The notes beneath the pieces were generated by a model that searched no databases, had not been told where the DNA came from, and saw only the letters and a program-made list of their open reading frames with translations. Both the position numbers and the translations under genes were made by a program. A DNA stretch of 64,000 bases from Saturnia japonica (lineage: Eukaryota > Arthropoda > Insecta > Lepidoptera > Saturniidae). The first letter of the stretch is position 1; each line of letters opens with the position of its first letter. The stretch covers positions 9,114,001 to 9,178,000 of the forward strand of contig CM065312.1 in assembly GCA_033032175.1 (NCBI GenBank), written 5' to 3'. Below are positions 45,924 to 57,507 of this stretch, one piece after another.

Positions 45924-48679
45924 CAGCGTTGCCACTTTAGCCCTTTTCGGTCTAGATCTAGCACTTTTTACTTTAGTTGAACGCGTTTTTTGATTATTTA
46001 GCCCGGAAAGAGCAATCTAGCCCTTTTCGTTACGCGATACGAAACCAGAGATAATACGAAACATCGCACCACGCTTACCAATTTATGAAGTAATGCCCGC
46101 CATGCAGGATAAATTTCGTCATTATCACTCGTAATCACTCAATCGCTATATTTGTAGTTTTATTATGGTAACCCTACCTACTTCTACTGCCTTTTTACTT
46201 GGGAATCCTCCAAGTGCTTACTTTTCTCTGTCCAAGTATAAACCGAGTAAATAGGATGTAATAATAATCCGTTCATCTTAATTTTAATAAACTGTATTTT
46301 TGCAGTATTATAATATTGATAAGGTATTAGGCAATGAGAATGAACATTTGTTTTTGTAACTTGTTAGAAACTTTTTGAGTTGTCTTCAATTTGGTACATA
46401 AGGTGTGCGAACGTTTTAAGTTTGTTAATTAAGGACCTACCTTTTCAAAAAAAGATTTTCTACAAACAACATTATAAAAAAGAGTGGGAAGTGGAATTTA
46501 AGTGGATAAAACCAGTGCCAGGAAACTCGTCAAAAGTTTTATTTTTGTATTGCAAAATCGAGATAAATGCGAAGTTGTTCGACATCCAACGACACAAAGA
46601 AACAAAAAAACATAGAGACAATTCAGCTCCTTTCACATCATCCTCACAAACAAAAATAGTTGTAAGTAAAGAAGATACCGCAAGCGCCAGTGCCAGTAAG
46701 TCTGAAACTTATCTTAGTTTATATATTGCAGAACACTCCTCCATTAACAATGTTGACCACCTTACGGATTTGTTCAAACAGATTTTTAGTTGTGACTTCA
46801 TTAAAGGAGGAGCAAAGGATATGAATATGCATCGTACTAAATGTACCCATGTTATAACCGAAGTCCTAAGTTCATATTTTAAAGATCTGCTGATAAAAGA
46901 CATTGGGACAAGTCCTTACAGCCTGATTCTTTATGAATCCACGGATGTGTCTGTCACAAATCAGTCGGGAGTAGTTATAAAATATCTGAACGATGAAATA
47001 AGGAAATAATTTCAACATTTCTCGGTCTTCAATAATTTACTTCCGCAAATGCTAGAGCTATAGTTAATACCCTCATTAGTTTAATTAATGAGCTTAATTT
47101 AGATATCAAAAAGTTGATAGGAATAGGAACTGATAACGCTTCCGTGATGGTGGGGATAAAAAGTGGAGTGTATAAGATTCTGCAAGAAGAATATAATCTA
47201 CCCTATTTGATTCTAAATAGATGCATATGCCACTCTATACAACTAGCTGTTTCGCATGCTTCCCAAGAGACTATACCAAGAAACATTGAGTTTTTAATAA
47301 GAGAGAGCTACAATTGGTTTTGTCTATCCCCATCAAGACAAGACGCATACAAAGAAGTGTATGCAACAATTAATGTGGGTGGAAAGCCGCTGAAAAATTT
47401 AAAGATGTGTGCTACTCGTTGGATTTCTATTGAACCAGCAGTATCTCGCATTCTTGCTCAATGAGATGAACTCAAATTACACTTTCAATTGTCACAAACG
47501 GCGGAAAATTGGTATACAGCCACAATGCTTTTTTCAATGTTGCAAGACCAGAGGAATAAATTGTACTTGATTTACTTAAAATCAGTGCTTAGCGAAGTCC
47601 AACATTCATTGAAAATATTTGAAGGAAAGGGTGCAGATCCGGTACTTCTACTAGATACGTTAAAAAAACTTATTGAAAGTTTGTGTCATAAAATTATAAA
47701 TCCGAATTCACGAGTAGACTACTGTGTTGAAAAAGTTAACGACTACATTGGCCCAAACCTGTATATGGGATATTTGTTTGAGGATACTTTGAGTAAATAA
47801 ACTCTGGAAAACGCAGAAAATAAGTGCTCAAACAAAGATGCATTGAGTTTACATTGAAATTAATAAGCGAATTGCAGCAGCGCCTACCAGATAATTTCAA
47901 AAATTTAGAGTACATGACGGTTCTTTCTCTTAAAGAGACACTTAAAAGTAACAAGACTGTACTAAGCATCGTTCGCCTTGCAGAAGTATTTTGTCTGGTA
48001 CCTTAAGATATTGATAAAGTTTTAGTACAATATAGAAATATTTGAGAACAAAGACGTCACCATCAAATTTTGGTGTGAAGTTCTCAAATACAAGGATGCT
48101 GCTGGAAGCAACTTATATCAAGAGCTTGGAAATTTTGCAAAAATTATTTTATCATTGATCCATTCGAACGCGGATGTTGAACGAGTTTTCAGTTCTATGA
48201 ACCTATTTAAAACAAAAACCAGGAACAAAATAGAGCTAAAAACAATGACATCCATACCACATATACGATGGGGTTTAAAACGACTGAGAGTCCTGCTGTT
48301 CACACAAGATTCCACCTGAAATAATAAAAAATTGTAGGAGTAATATGAAATACTCGTTCAAATTGGCAAAAAACGCAGATGTCAATCAGCCATCAACTTC
48401 TTCTGCTTCAGCATATACAATTTTGCAAAAAATCCGATAAAGAATCCGATTTTTAACAATTGAATGATTGAGTAATACAATACTTATTTTGTTACATTTT
48501 CTGAAATTACTTACTACATTTCAAATAAACAATTAAATTTCTTGCATTTTTACTTGTTATGGCCCGAAATATAACAGGCAAATGCAACTGTTGAGTTTCC
48601 GGCCGTAAAAAGTTTTTATTTTTTAGCCCCTTCTAGCGTACCCAAATGCCCCTTTTCAAAAAACAAGGTGGCAGTACTG
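45924..48679 (+). mobile_element. hAT transposon, decayed, 8-bp TSD
   Basis: 2756 bp. The left end is CAGCGTTGCCACTTTAGCCC and the right end, read inward, begins CAGTACTGCCACCTTG. Flanking octamers are GTCTCGCG (45916-45923) and GTCTCGCA (48680-48687), an 8-bp TSD with one mismatch, as expected for hAT. It contains a broken transposase on the plus strand. Inverted copies of GACCTGTSACGGGTC-like sequence lie outside both ends, so it landed within a palindromic target. Confidence 0.88.
46380..48318 (+). pseudogene. hAT transposase
   Basis: The N-terminal part resembles a BED-like zinc finger (LYCKIEINAKLFDIQRHKET, then KKH) with one Cys apparently lost. Next come TKCTHVITEVLSSYFKDLLI, DIGTSPYSLILYESTDVSV (catalytic D region), LIGIGTDNASVMVGIKSGVY (second D region), CICHSIQLAVSHASQETIPR and CATRWISIEPAVSRIL. 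From about 48060 the hAT dimerisation domain reads SNADVERVFSSMNLFKTKTR and MTSIPHIRWGLKRL. Stops or frameshifts at about 47007, 47462, 47798 and 48004 break it into five pieces. Inactive. Confidence 0.88.
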
Positions 48680-48687
48680 GTCTCGCA

Positions 48688-51600
48688 GAAACTGCCGTGA
48701 CTTACGGGACTGGAGATCGACCCGTCACAGGTCGATGCAAACTTCCGCGTTTAAACCCAAATTATGATAAAAAAAACTATACCTGCCCTGTTCGAACCTA
48801 TTAAAATATTACACCCAAAGACAGGACCACCTTTAGTACAAAAAATCAAACATCGTGCCGCAGAAATTTTGTTTATAAGTCATTTTGTAGTAAACCGCCG
48901 AAAACGCGCTGCCAGTCGGGCGTTTGTCGCGTAAAACTGGTTAAATTTATTGTTTTGTGTATGAAATTCGTGTGTTTCTAGGATTAAAATTATCAATTGG
49001 AAAGCAATCTTCAATATTAAAGCGAATTTAGGTATATTAGTTAGGTTTTTATTACAACTTTCATGAAATTTATACATCACCTCGACTGGCTCTGTCAAGG
49101 CGTCATGTCGAGATTTTTTCTTTGTTATAAAGTAACTATATTTACAATAGGAATATAATTATCATCTATAATAATACAAAGCATTAATTTAATAAGAGTT
49201 TAAAATTGTTACAATCACTAACACAAAGAAATTACAGTTTAAAGCGAACATTTATAATCGCGCATGGGATCAATGACCTTTAAAAAAATGTACGATCGTA
49301 ATATCGTGATGTTTGGGAGTGCATTTGTAAAATGTTCTTGTTTGACAAACATACCATTGTTGTTTTTTGCAATCCTATTAGTAAATTTAATCTAAATCTA
49401 AAATAAAAAGTTTGATTCGTAAAATAATGAGTACAACTTACTCTAAAAGCTAATGTTAAATCATACTTTATTTGTTATTTATGTATTTTCTATTTGGTTG
49501 TTTTAAAAAATGAAATTATAAACTACTCTTAGCTAAATTCATTGTCTGAGTTATTTCTATGAACCCAATTTTAAAATAAACAATTAACAACAAGTCTCCG
49601 GCCAGCATTGTTCTCGTAATACAAACTCAAACATCTGTTTACTTTACGGTCGTAGGATGCAACAAGTGGCTCGTTTTTATGAATCCTTTGTTAAACGTTT
49701 GTGTAGAGAGGAACGTTTACTTATTTAATTTTATTTTATCGATATATTATTATTAATATTATTAAAATATTAACATTAAACATTCATTGTTAGTTTTTAA
49801 GCTATTGCATAGCTTCTATCGCGGGCCTTGATCGTGGAGACCGAATCCAGAAATTCCGTAACGAAAATAACCTAACACCCCCCACTCCGACCGGCACAGC
49901 GGTGACAATTTGACTAGGTGTCGCGACAGTCTAACCGGAATCACGGACTCCTCTCACCGCTAGATGGCGTTGTAAAATATGTTTGATAAAAGAACGACAT
50001 ACATAGAGTTGTAAAACCTACATAATTTTATTTGTTCATTATAAGTTATAATATTTATAAATAGTTTTTTTTACATTTTGATATATTTTAATATGCAAGT
50101 ATAGCAATTTTTGTCAAATTTGAGTATTATTTCGAAAGAGAAATTACTTACGGCATACATTTTCAAAACTAAAGCTAAATAAAAGCAAATTTTTGGTCAG
50201 CTGGCTTTTATTTTACTTATTTCAGATTCGGACGCCAACGGCTGGATATACATAGAAAATGATTTATTTTATTATTAATACATTTTTAGGAGTATGATAA
50301 AATTAAAATATTGTGGTTTGGCAACTCTATATAATTCGACATTCAGACGCATTTTCCAGGACCGGATCTAGAATATAATTTCTTTACGAAAAATTAGTAC
50401 TTAGATCTGTATGATGATATAATAAATAGATGCAAGTATGATATGATAAAAAAGAAATATTAATGATTACATACAAATTAAATAAAGTATACTATCTATT
50501 TTTCACTTATATTCTAATATTATGAAGCAAAAGTGTTTTTTGTTTGCACGTTTGTGTTCTTTTTCGTTCAACGTGCTAACTAAACTACTGGTTCGGTTTG
50601 AAAAAATATTCCAAAATATTTAGCATTAGCCTATTCCACTTATCGAAGAAAAAGGCTTTTCCGACAAATATTATAAATACGCAACGCAAGTGAGTTTGTT
50701 TGTTTCGCTTACACGCTTAACTTATATAATAACCTGTAAATTACTTAATATAATAAATATTTCAATAGTAAATTTGCAAATTGAGTATTTTGAAATATAA
50801 AACATATCACACGCAAAGCTAATCACAAAATAATTTGTTATAATAATACACTCGCGATCTAATTCAGCTTGGCTATTTAATAAATTTAATAATTTATTAC
50901 CTAGATCCGTCCCTGTTTATTTAGTTTTGCCATCTATCGATGAATAGAAGAACTTTTAATGACTTTTTTCAAATATCACGCTTGTCTCTTTAGTTCTACT
51001 ATTCGCCTCTAGGTGGCATTTGTTGTATCGGCGTTACTGCGCACGCGTAATCCCCTTAATATCAAAGAAAAAGAAAACAAATGAAAAAAATCTGCATAAA
51101 TAAAATAAATAAATAATTATAATTGCATAAGTTGATAAAAAATGCTATGCATATTACTTTACTCACAAGAAGGTACAAAGTAATCGATTATACTGTCGAT
51201 GTTAGGGATAAAACGATACCACTTACTAGCCAAGTATAATACTTGTATTTAATACCGTAGCAGTGGGAAAGTATCGATACTTACTTGTATAATCTATTTT
51301 ACTAAGAATTAAAGACAAGTAAAACCTACAATACTTTCTCATACATTTTATGTTTACGAAAATTCTGATTTCCAGTTAAATAGATAGATAGTTAGATAGA
51401 TAGTTAAATAGTTTCTACTATGTATGTGAAAAAATATTCGTGCTTGTTTATATAACATTGGAAATATAGATTTTATATCTTTTCCAACGCGTTTGATTTA
51501 AATTTCCAGGCTGAATATAAATACACCAGATATCTTTTAAATTAGTACGTCGTCTCTTTTGCCCAACTGCAAGCTCTTTATGTTGTAGAAGTAGAAGGTA

Positions 51601-51935
51601 GAATATATCTTCTTTAAAAGCTTTTTCAATTTTGTATGGTACATCCATATGCATTTTAAATCGTCGATCTAGTAAGGTTACCAGCTTTACCTACGTATGT
51701 GTAGTATTCTGTAAGATCAAATCTTTTTTACACTCTATCAATAGTTTGGTTCGACATATTAGTGACATATTGTTACACCCGCGGCTAATAAAAATGCTGA
51801 TGATTGACGTGAAGAAGTTTTATTCGAACTCCTCACAGTTACAAAATACACGAACTCACAACACTGTTATTTATCTCACTGTGGTTGCGCTTCCTTTTAT
51901 CGCTCTATGTTATCGCTTTGTAATTCCAAACTGAA
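48688..51935. other. long stretch without a recognised gene
   Basis: AT-rich. Several GC-richer islands (48700-48780, 49820-49980, 50560-50740) look like old repeats but have no ends I can pair. GATA/TAGA microsatellite-like sequence lies at 51380-51415. Short open frames have no domain. Confidence 0.45.
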
Positions 51936-51947
51936 CTGCCTCGGCGC

Positions 51948-52025
51948 TTTTTTTAGATTTGACTACACTGTTAGCCTTAGGGGTCCTGAAGCCGCTGCGG
52001 CTTTTACAGCTTCACCGGACTTGGT
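51948..52025 (-). mobile_element. 78-bp jockey micro-copy with 12-bp TSD
   Basis: Only the last about 70 bases of the jockey-type element plus a short poly-A tail (T7 on this strand). It is flanked by perfect 12-bp repeats CTGCCTCGGCGC (51936-51947 and 52026-52037). The hairpin AAGCCG-CTG-CGGCTT is at 51989-52003. Confidence 0.9.
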
Positions 52026-52407
52026 CTGCCTCGGCGCCGCGCCTGAGCCGCTTAAATACCTACACTAAACGATCGTAGAAAAATTGTGAATCATCGCTAT
52101 CTTTCTTGACGTTTAGTTGCTATGCCTACTCGATGACGTAATCGAGGCGACAAGCCCTATACATGTCTGTGTAAACTGTGATGTTTACACAAACATGCGC
52201 CGCGGTTGTTTTATGGCGCTAACATTATTTCGAAGTACTGAGAAGTATGTAGTTGCTGCGAGATATTTCTGGAACAGGATTTTCTCTCTTTTTAATCGGG
52301 TTGTAACAGGTCGTAACAATATTAAACTCTAAACTTAAGGATAAATGATACCAACCAGTTGTCGATACCTTTACTCTTTCTTACTATTACTTTTACTTAA
52401 CTATACA

Positions 52408-52857
52408 TTATTTAAGAATAAGATATACATCAAAAGTCTTATAATTATGGTCTAAATCAAATAACATAAAGAGTTTTTGTCTAAAACGAAAAAAAAAAAT
52501 CCTATTTCCTCCAGTGGCAATTTTTATCCCACAGTGTGCCGTATTCGTGAAAAATTCACCTATGAAAAATTTCACAGAATCAGATATAAGTACTACTATA
52601 ATTACGTCTATAGATTTTTTTTTGTAGGGTTTAGAACATGAACAACATAATTGTATTTTTTTAAGAAAATCTGATTTTGTAGTGATTTTCAAAAACAATT
52701 TCTTAAAAAATATTTTCTTTACAAATAATTTCCTGAAGCAGTGACCTTTATGGTAGCATTTTAAAACAACCTCATAATAAGTACAAATGTGGCAACTATG
52801 TATGGAACACTGGTGCATGTTTTTATAATATCGTGGGAAAATGATTTTAATATACAT
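52408..52857 (-). CDS. Cys-rich orphan ORF
   Basis: 149 codons, function unknown. The N-terminal part has clustered Cys/His (HQCSIHSCHICTYYEVVLKC, then HKGHC). A Lys/Phe-rich stretch and a second pair (CCSCSKPYKKK) follow, with a hydrophobic IDVIIVVLISDSVKFFIGEF. The pattern suggests metal binding. It could be an exon, an old element or a viral remnant; the next upstream frame on the same strand (53427-53741) is also Cys-rich. Whether it is a gene at all is uncertain. Confidence 0.25.
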   Translation of the reverse strand: MYIKIIFPRYYKNMHQCSIHSCHICTYYEVVLKCYHKGHCFRKLFVKKIFFKKLFLKITTKSDFLKKIQLCCSCSKPYKKKSIDVIIVVLISDSVKFFIGEFFTNTAHCGIKIATGGNRIFFFRFRQKLFMLFDLDHNYKTFDVYLILK

Positions 52858-53216
52858 ATTTCATCCTATTCCCATTTTTCTAATAGGTTCAAATAAAATG
52901 AAAACATGCGATATGACGTCACATACTGTAATGTAAACTTTTAATTAAAACCAGAGGTTGTTAAGACTTCAAATGATGCTTTCACGGCATAATATAAAAT
53001 CCTACAGGAATTGAAAATTATTCACAAAATATGTGAAACGTTTCGATAACAGTGGCTTACCATTGTTATTGTCAATAATAATGAACAAAGGATAATCAAT
53101 AGCAGAATAATTATTATGTCATTAATTATTTGTTGTTCGTTGCGTAGGAAAAATGACCACTTATAATTAAAAAAAAAATTGGTTGCCTGTAAAGTCGGTA
53201 TACGGGCGAAAGTTTT

Positions 53217-53427
53217 ACGTGACAACGACTTTGAGTGGTAAAATAATTTTAATGTGCCTTTCACTTTTTATGTCTGTCTCTCTCGCTCTTAGGCGGGCTA
53301 ACCATGCCCGAGTGGAAGGGACGCGTGCCTCTCACTCGCTCTCATTGTGAGCGCATAACGTGAGCGGAGCGTAACGCAGTTTCTTGAAGTGTCACCCGCC
53401 AAACCAATTTATAAGACGTTGTCACGT
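53217..53427. mobile_element. MITE with ACGTGACAACG ends
   Basis: 211 bp with inverted ends ACGTGACAACG (53217-53227) and CGTTGTCACGT (53417-53427), extended by imperfect flanking TTTT/AAAA. The interior is GC-rich with a GCGAG/CTCGC-rich core. No coding capacity. Confidence 0.7.
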
Positions 53428-53741
53428 CAAAATGAAGCTGTTTTATTAATTGTTTTATCTATTGAGATGAGGTGAAAGAAACAGAGAACACAGCCAGTAC
53501 TGCCATCTCGGGAGTTTTTAGTTATAAAATGACAATTTGTCCTTTCTTTACATACATTTGGATGAGTACATTTATCTAATTCTAATCTTATGTTTTCTGG
53601 GTTTAATAATAAATTCAGCGCTTTGAATCGATTAAAGAGATTGATTTTTTTAACCCAAAACATTGATTCTTTATTATTTGTCATCAGATCGTCATCCTTA
53701 GATTTATTATTGAAACTTTGAAGTAGGGATTTGAAATTCAA
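53427..53741 (-). CDS. Cys-rich orphan ORF
   Basis: About 105 codons, open for a further 14 codons upstream, without an ATG at its start. It reads FWVKKINLFNRFKALNLLLN, DKCTHPNVCKERTNCHFIT and GCVLCFFHLI. The spaced Cys/His residues could bind metal. The frame ends at the border of the MITE at 53217, so the original reading frame may have been longer. Unidentified: old gene exon, transposon or endogenous viral remnant are all possible. Confidence 0.3.
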   Translation of the reverse strand: MNFKSLLQSFNNKSKDDDLMTNNKESMFWVKKINLFNRFKALNLLLNPENIRLELDKCTHPNVCKERTNCHFITKNSRDGSTGCVLCFFHLISIDKTINKTASF

Positions 53742-53872
53742 TAAAAATCTATTATAAAGTATTTCATTTTTGTTTTAAAAATAATCGATTTTTTCAATAA
53801 CTATTTCTTTTATATTTTGTTGGGAAATTTTATTAAACGCCTGAAATATTCATAAGCATACATTTATTAATC

Positions 53873-54385
53873 AAACTAGCTGTGCCCGTGGCTTCGCTCA
53901 CGTGGACTACAGAAAGCCGGCGCGAATTTTACTCCCCCGCTCCTGGCTATTTTAAAGACAAAATGCTTATTGTGGGGTTCCTTAAAAGATAGACGTTATA
54001 GTCTCTTTGACATTTTTGTAGGTCTTTTTAATGTCTATAATTGTGTGGTACATTAATTTGCTGCAACTCTTATGGTTTACTCAGCGTAAACAATTTAAGC
54101 TCCCGAATTGATTTACCATGACCAGTTTTTTTTATTTGTGCGGAACCGTAATTCTTTTCTAAAATAAAAGTAGCCTAAGTTACTCCCTATAAAATCAGCT
54201 ATCTACCAGTGAAAGTACCGTCAAAATCACTCCAACCGTTTCAGAGATTACCCGGAACACACAGACAAACAGACAGACAAATATTTTAAAATGGTTTTTT
54301 TTGTTTAAGTATCGTATATACTTTCAAATGCATTTACTAAAAACTGTAGTTTTGACATTACAAACAGACACTTCAATTTTATTTA
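53873..54385 (+). repeat. interspersed repeat family A
   Basis: Same block order as 25244-25760: CTAGCTGTGCCCGTGGCTTC at the start, AAAATGCTTATTGTGGGG, GGTTTACTCAGCGTAA, and TTGACATTACAAACAGACAC at the end. Confidence 0.8.
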
Positions 54386-54534
54386 ATTGTATAGATCAGT
54401 TGATATATCAATAAATCAAATGTTTTCATGGTTACTTTTTTTATTGATAAGAGATGGCGCTGTCACGATTTTGTACTGGGTATCGTTTGATTTTATAGAT
54501 CGTGTATAAGGGTTTGTTTTTATAAACGAATTGT

Positions 54535-56133
54535 CCCCGATAGATTAGTCAAAATCATCCGCGATTACCTCAAAGACCGCACCTTTCGCTACAGAGTGGA
54601 AGGGGAACTATTCACACCCCGTTCCATACGCTCAGGCGTCCCCTAAGGTTCCTTCCTGGCTCCTAGCCTCTTCAACCTGTACGTCAGTGAACTATCAAAA
54701 CTTCCCGCGAAAGTTGAGGTAAGGTAATACGCTTACGATACAGTCATATACTCCTCTCAAAGGCAAAAGATCAACCTCAAATGTAGAATCCAAAGAGCCG
54801 TGACCACTCTCGGGGAGTGGTTTAACGACTGGCGAATAGCCATCAACCCCACGAAGAGCGCAGTGGTGCTCTTCGACCAAACCGCCTCACAGATACCGAA
54901 AAAACTCAAGGATCATCCCCTTGAACTCTTCGGTAATCTGATCCCCTGGGTAAAGGAGACCAAATATCTAGGTGTAACCCTAGATAGTAGACTCTCCTTT
55001 ATACGCCACATCACTCTGGTTAGGAAAAGGGCCGCCTGGACCCTCGCCCGATTGCATCCTCTGTTATGTGCTGCAAGCAAAATGTCTACGAGACACAAGC
55101 TTACGCTTTACAAGATGTGTATCCGACCGATTATGACATATAGCTGCGTTGTGTTCGCACATATGTCAAGATATAATTGGAAACGTTTACAAGCCATCCA
55201 GAATAGGTTTCTTCACCGACTTACCGGCGCCCCTCAGTATGTTTGTATGGAAGATCTCCGTAGAGATATGGACCTACCTTCGATACATGCTTATGCCAAA
55301 CACCTTTCTCGCTCTTATTTCGACACCGCGTCGAACCACGCGAATCCCTTAATCAAAGCGGCAGCTTCATATGTTCCCGACCCCAATGCCTGCCGGAGTA
55401 AACGCCGGCCGCGTAATATCTTCACTGACCCGCTCGACCAAATCGAAACAGCAAACGCGTTCTACTCCACCGCCTCTCCAAACAGAGCGTGCCACCGCCC
55501 ACGCCCGCGTAACCACCGTTCTCTCCGCAGAGGACGGGCGGTCAACTTCGCTCCCGCACACCCGTCACGTCCACCCTCTCTAGCGGCAACCCAAGCCTAG
55601 GTCCGTTCCTCGGTGTGAAGCCCTTGGATCAGGCAGCCGTCCGCGCGATACAAGTGACACTATACGTGCAACACTTAGCTACCCACATACAACATTACAC
55701 ACGTATGAACACACACACGTGCACACCACACAGGTACATAGGTTCTGTAAGGGACCTTTTTTTTTCTTTTTTTTGCGCTAGTTAGACTAATGCGCTAGTT
55801 AGTGTAGAAAAACCATTCCGATTACTAAATACACATACGCATGGTCCACTCCTTCCTTCCAGGAGGAAGGGAACGTGCATATGAGTATATGTTAGTTAGT
55901 TCGAATTCTCTTAGGATTAGGGAATTAGTTAGATCGTGACCTTTTCGTATTCGCGACGACCGCCCGAGCCGAGGTTCGGCCACTCTGGCACCCTCGTGCG
56001 GGTCGTCACAAACTTTCGCGGCTGAGTGCCCTAAGCGCTCGCCCCCAAGTCCAGTGAAGCTGTAAAAGCCGCAGCGTGCTCTGTTTTTGGATATGGCCCC
56101 TAAGGCTAACAGTGTAGTCAGTTAAAAAAAAAT
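54535..56133 (+). mobile_element. jockey-type LINE, 5'-truncated copy
   Basis: Begins inside the reverse transcriptase (PDRLVKIIRDYLKDRTFRYR) and runs to the 3' end with an A tail at 56124-56132. Possible 7-bp duplication GAATTGT on both sides (54528-54534 and 56134-56140). Opposite orientation to the 5.9-kb copy. Confidence 0.88.
54560..55600 (+). pseudogene. jockey-type reverse transcriptase, 3' part
   Basis: Related to 36450-35433 of the larger element but clearly diverged. Motif C is degraded: YAYD replaces YADD. A stop follows GVP at about 54645, and another interrupts the motif C region near 54728. From 54800 a 266-codon frame is open to the C-terminus (TTLGEWFNDWRIAINPTKSA to SRPPSLAATQA). 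Dead. Confidence 0.88.
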
Positions 56134-56140
56134 GAATTGT

Positions 56141-56785
56141 AATTTTATTTATTTGTATAGATATAGATAAAAACACAAAAATTATTGTTAATAACGGAGA
56201 ATGCCCATTATTGTACCAAAGTTTTTCATTGACCTCAGAACTGGGTTTTCTATGTAGGAATATACTTTACAATTTTAAAAGTATTATAATTTCTATACAT
56301 TGAGTAAATAGTTCCGTAGTTGCGGGCAGCGTGTTCCATTACATGTATTATTATACTTTTGAATACGATTAAAAATACAATAATAAATAAATAACAACAC
56401 ATTATTTAATTATAAATAACAATATTTATGGGTTATATTTATTGGTGATTGGGTTTTGGCGGGATCTCGAAGTAACTTTATGTTGTTGTTTTTATTACCA
56501 CAACATGTACTAAGTACTAATAAGAATGAATTCCTGATACTGAACTAGAACGAACTATTCCGTAAGCTTAATTGTACATCGATCATTTAGTACTTCGTTC
56601 GCGGCAGGCCGGCGCGGTGTATTTAGTACTTACATAGAGGTCGATTAACTAAAGCTGGCACGTTCAACACATTTACAGATTGCGTTTGTGTAGTGTCTGT
56701 GAATAAGCACGCGGCGTGACGTCACATCACGAAAAGTCTGCCCGTCTCTCGCGCGCTCTAGCTTATGAGTGTGAAGGCGACGGTT
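56141..56785. other. no gene seen
   Basis: AT-rich, with a GC-richer island at 56580-56760. Confidence 0.5.
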
Positions 56786-56859
56786 ATTGTTTTGCTTTTG
56801 CTACTGTTTATTTATACAGATTAGTCTTTTTGGTTTCAACCGATTAACGTCAAAAAAGC

Positions 56860-57507
56860 AAACGGGAGATTATCACAGTAATATGAATGCTAGTAATTAT
56901 CAGAAGTGGATTAAAGAAAAACGTCTTCCAAATTTACCGTCACAGTCAGTTTTAGTAGTCGATAATGCATCGTACCATAACGTCGTCTCGGATCCAGTGC
57001 CAACATCAAATTCAAAAAAAAGTGACATGTTAGCTTGGTTAGACAAATATAATATATCATATCCAGAAAGAAATTCAAAACCTGTGCTATTTGAAATTAT
57101 AAAAAAAAAATAAGCCAAACCATGTACAAATTGTACTTGATAAAATCCTGCAAGATCACGGACACAGTGTATTGCGCCTACCACCCTACCAACCAGAACT
57201 CAACCCAATAGAGTTACTGTGGGGTATTATTAAAGGGAAAGTTGCATCACAAAATGTTAATTTTAACTTGAAAAGTGTGGAAGAATTATTTAGAAAAGAA
57301 GCGGATTCTATTACTCTTGATATGTTTAGTGATATTTGGAGAAAGACGCGAGTTCATGAGAAAAAATATATTCAACTGGAATCAAAACTGGATACTTTCA
57401 CTGACTCATTTATAATAACACTAGGAAATTCCGACGGCGAAACATCAAGTTCTTCGAGCGATGAAAGTTTGAGTGGGGTAGAAGATTTAATTTACGAATC
57501 TGATTAA
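56860..57507 (+). pseudogene. DDE transposase (IS630-Tc1-mariner-like), C-terminal half
   Basis: Same family as the split element at 1043/4519 but better preserved. Frame 1 (to 57112) gives GDYHSNMNASNYQKWIKEKR, VLVVDNASYHNVVSDPVPTS and LFEIIKKK. It stops in an A-rich homopolymer near 57100-57112. Frame 2 continues with VLDKILQDHGHSVLRLPPY, PELNPIELLWGIIKGKVAS and an acidic Ser-rich tail. The Asp of VDNASYH and the Glu of NPIEL are present. The N-terminal HTH and first Asp are missing upstream. A single homopolymer slip would explain the break. Confidence 0.72.
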
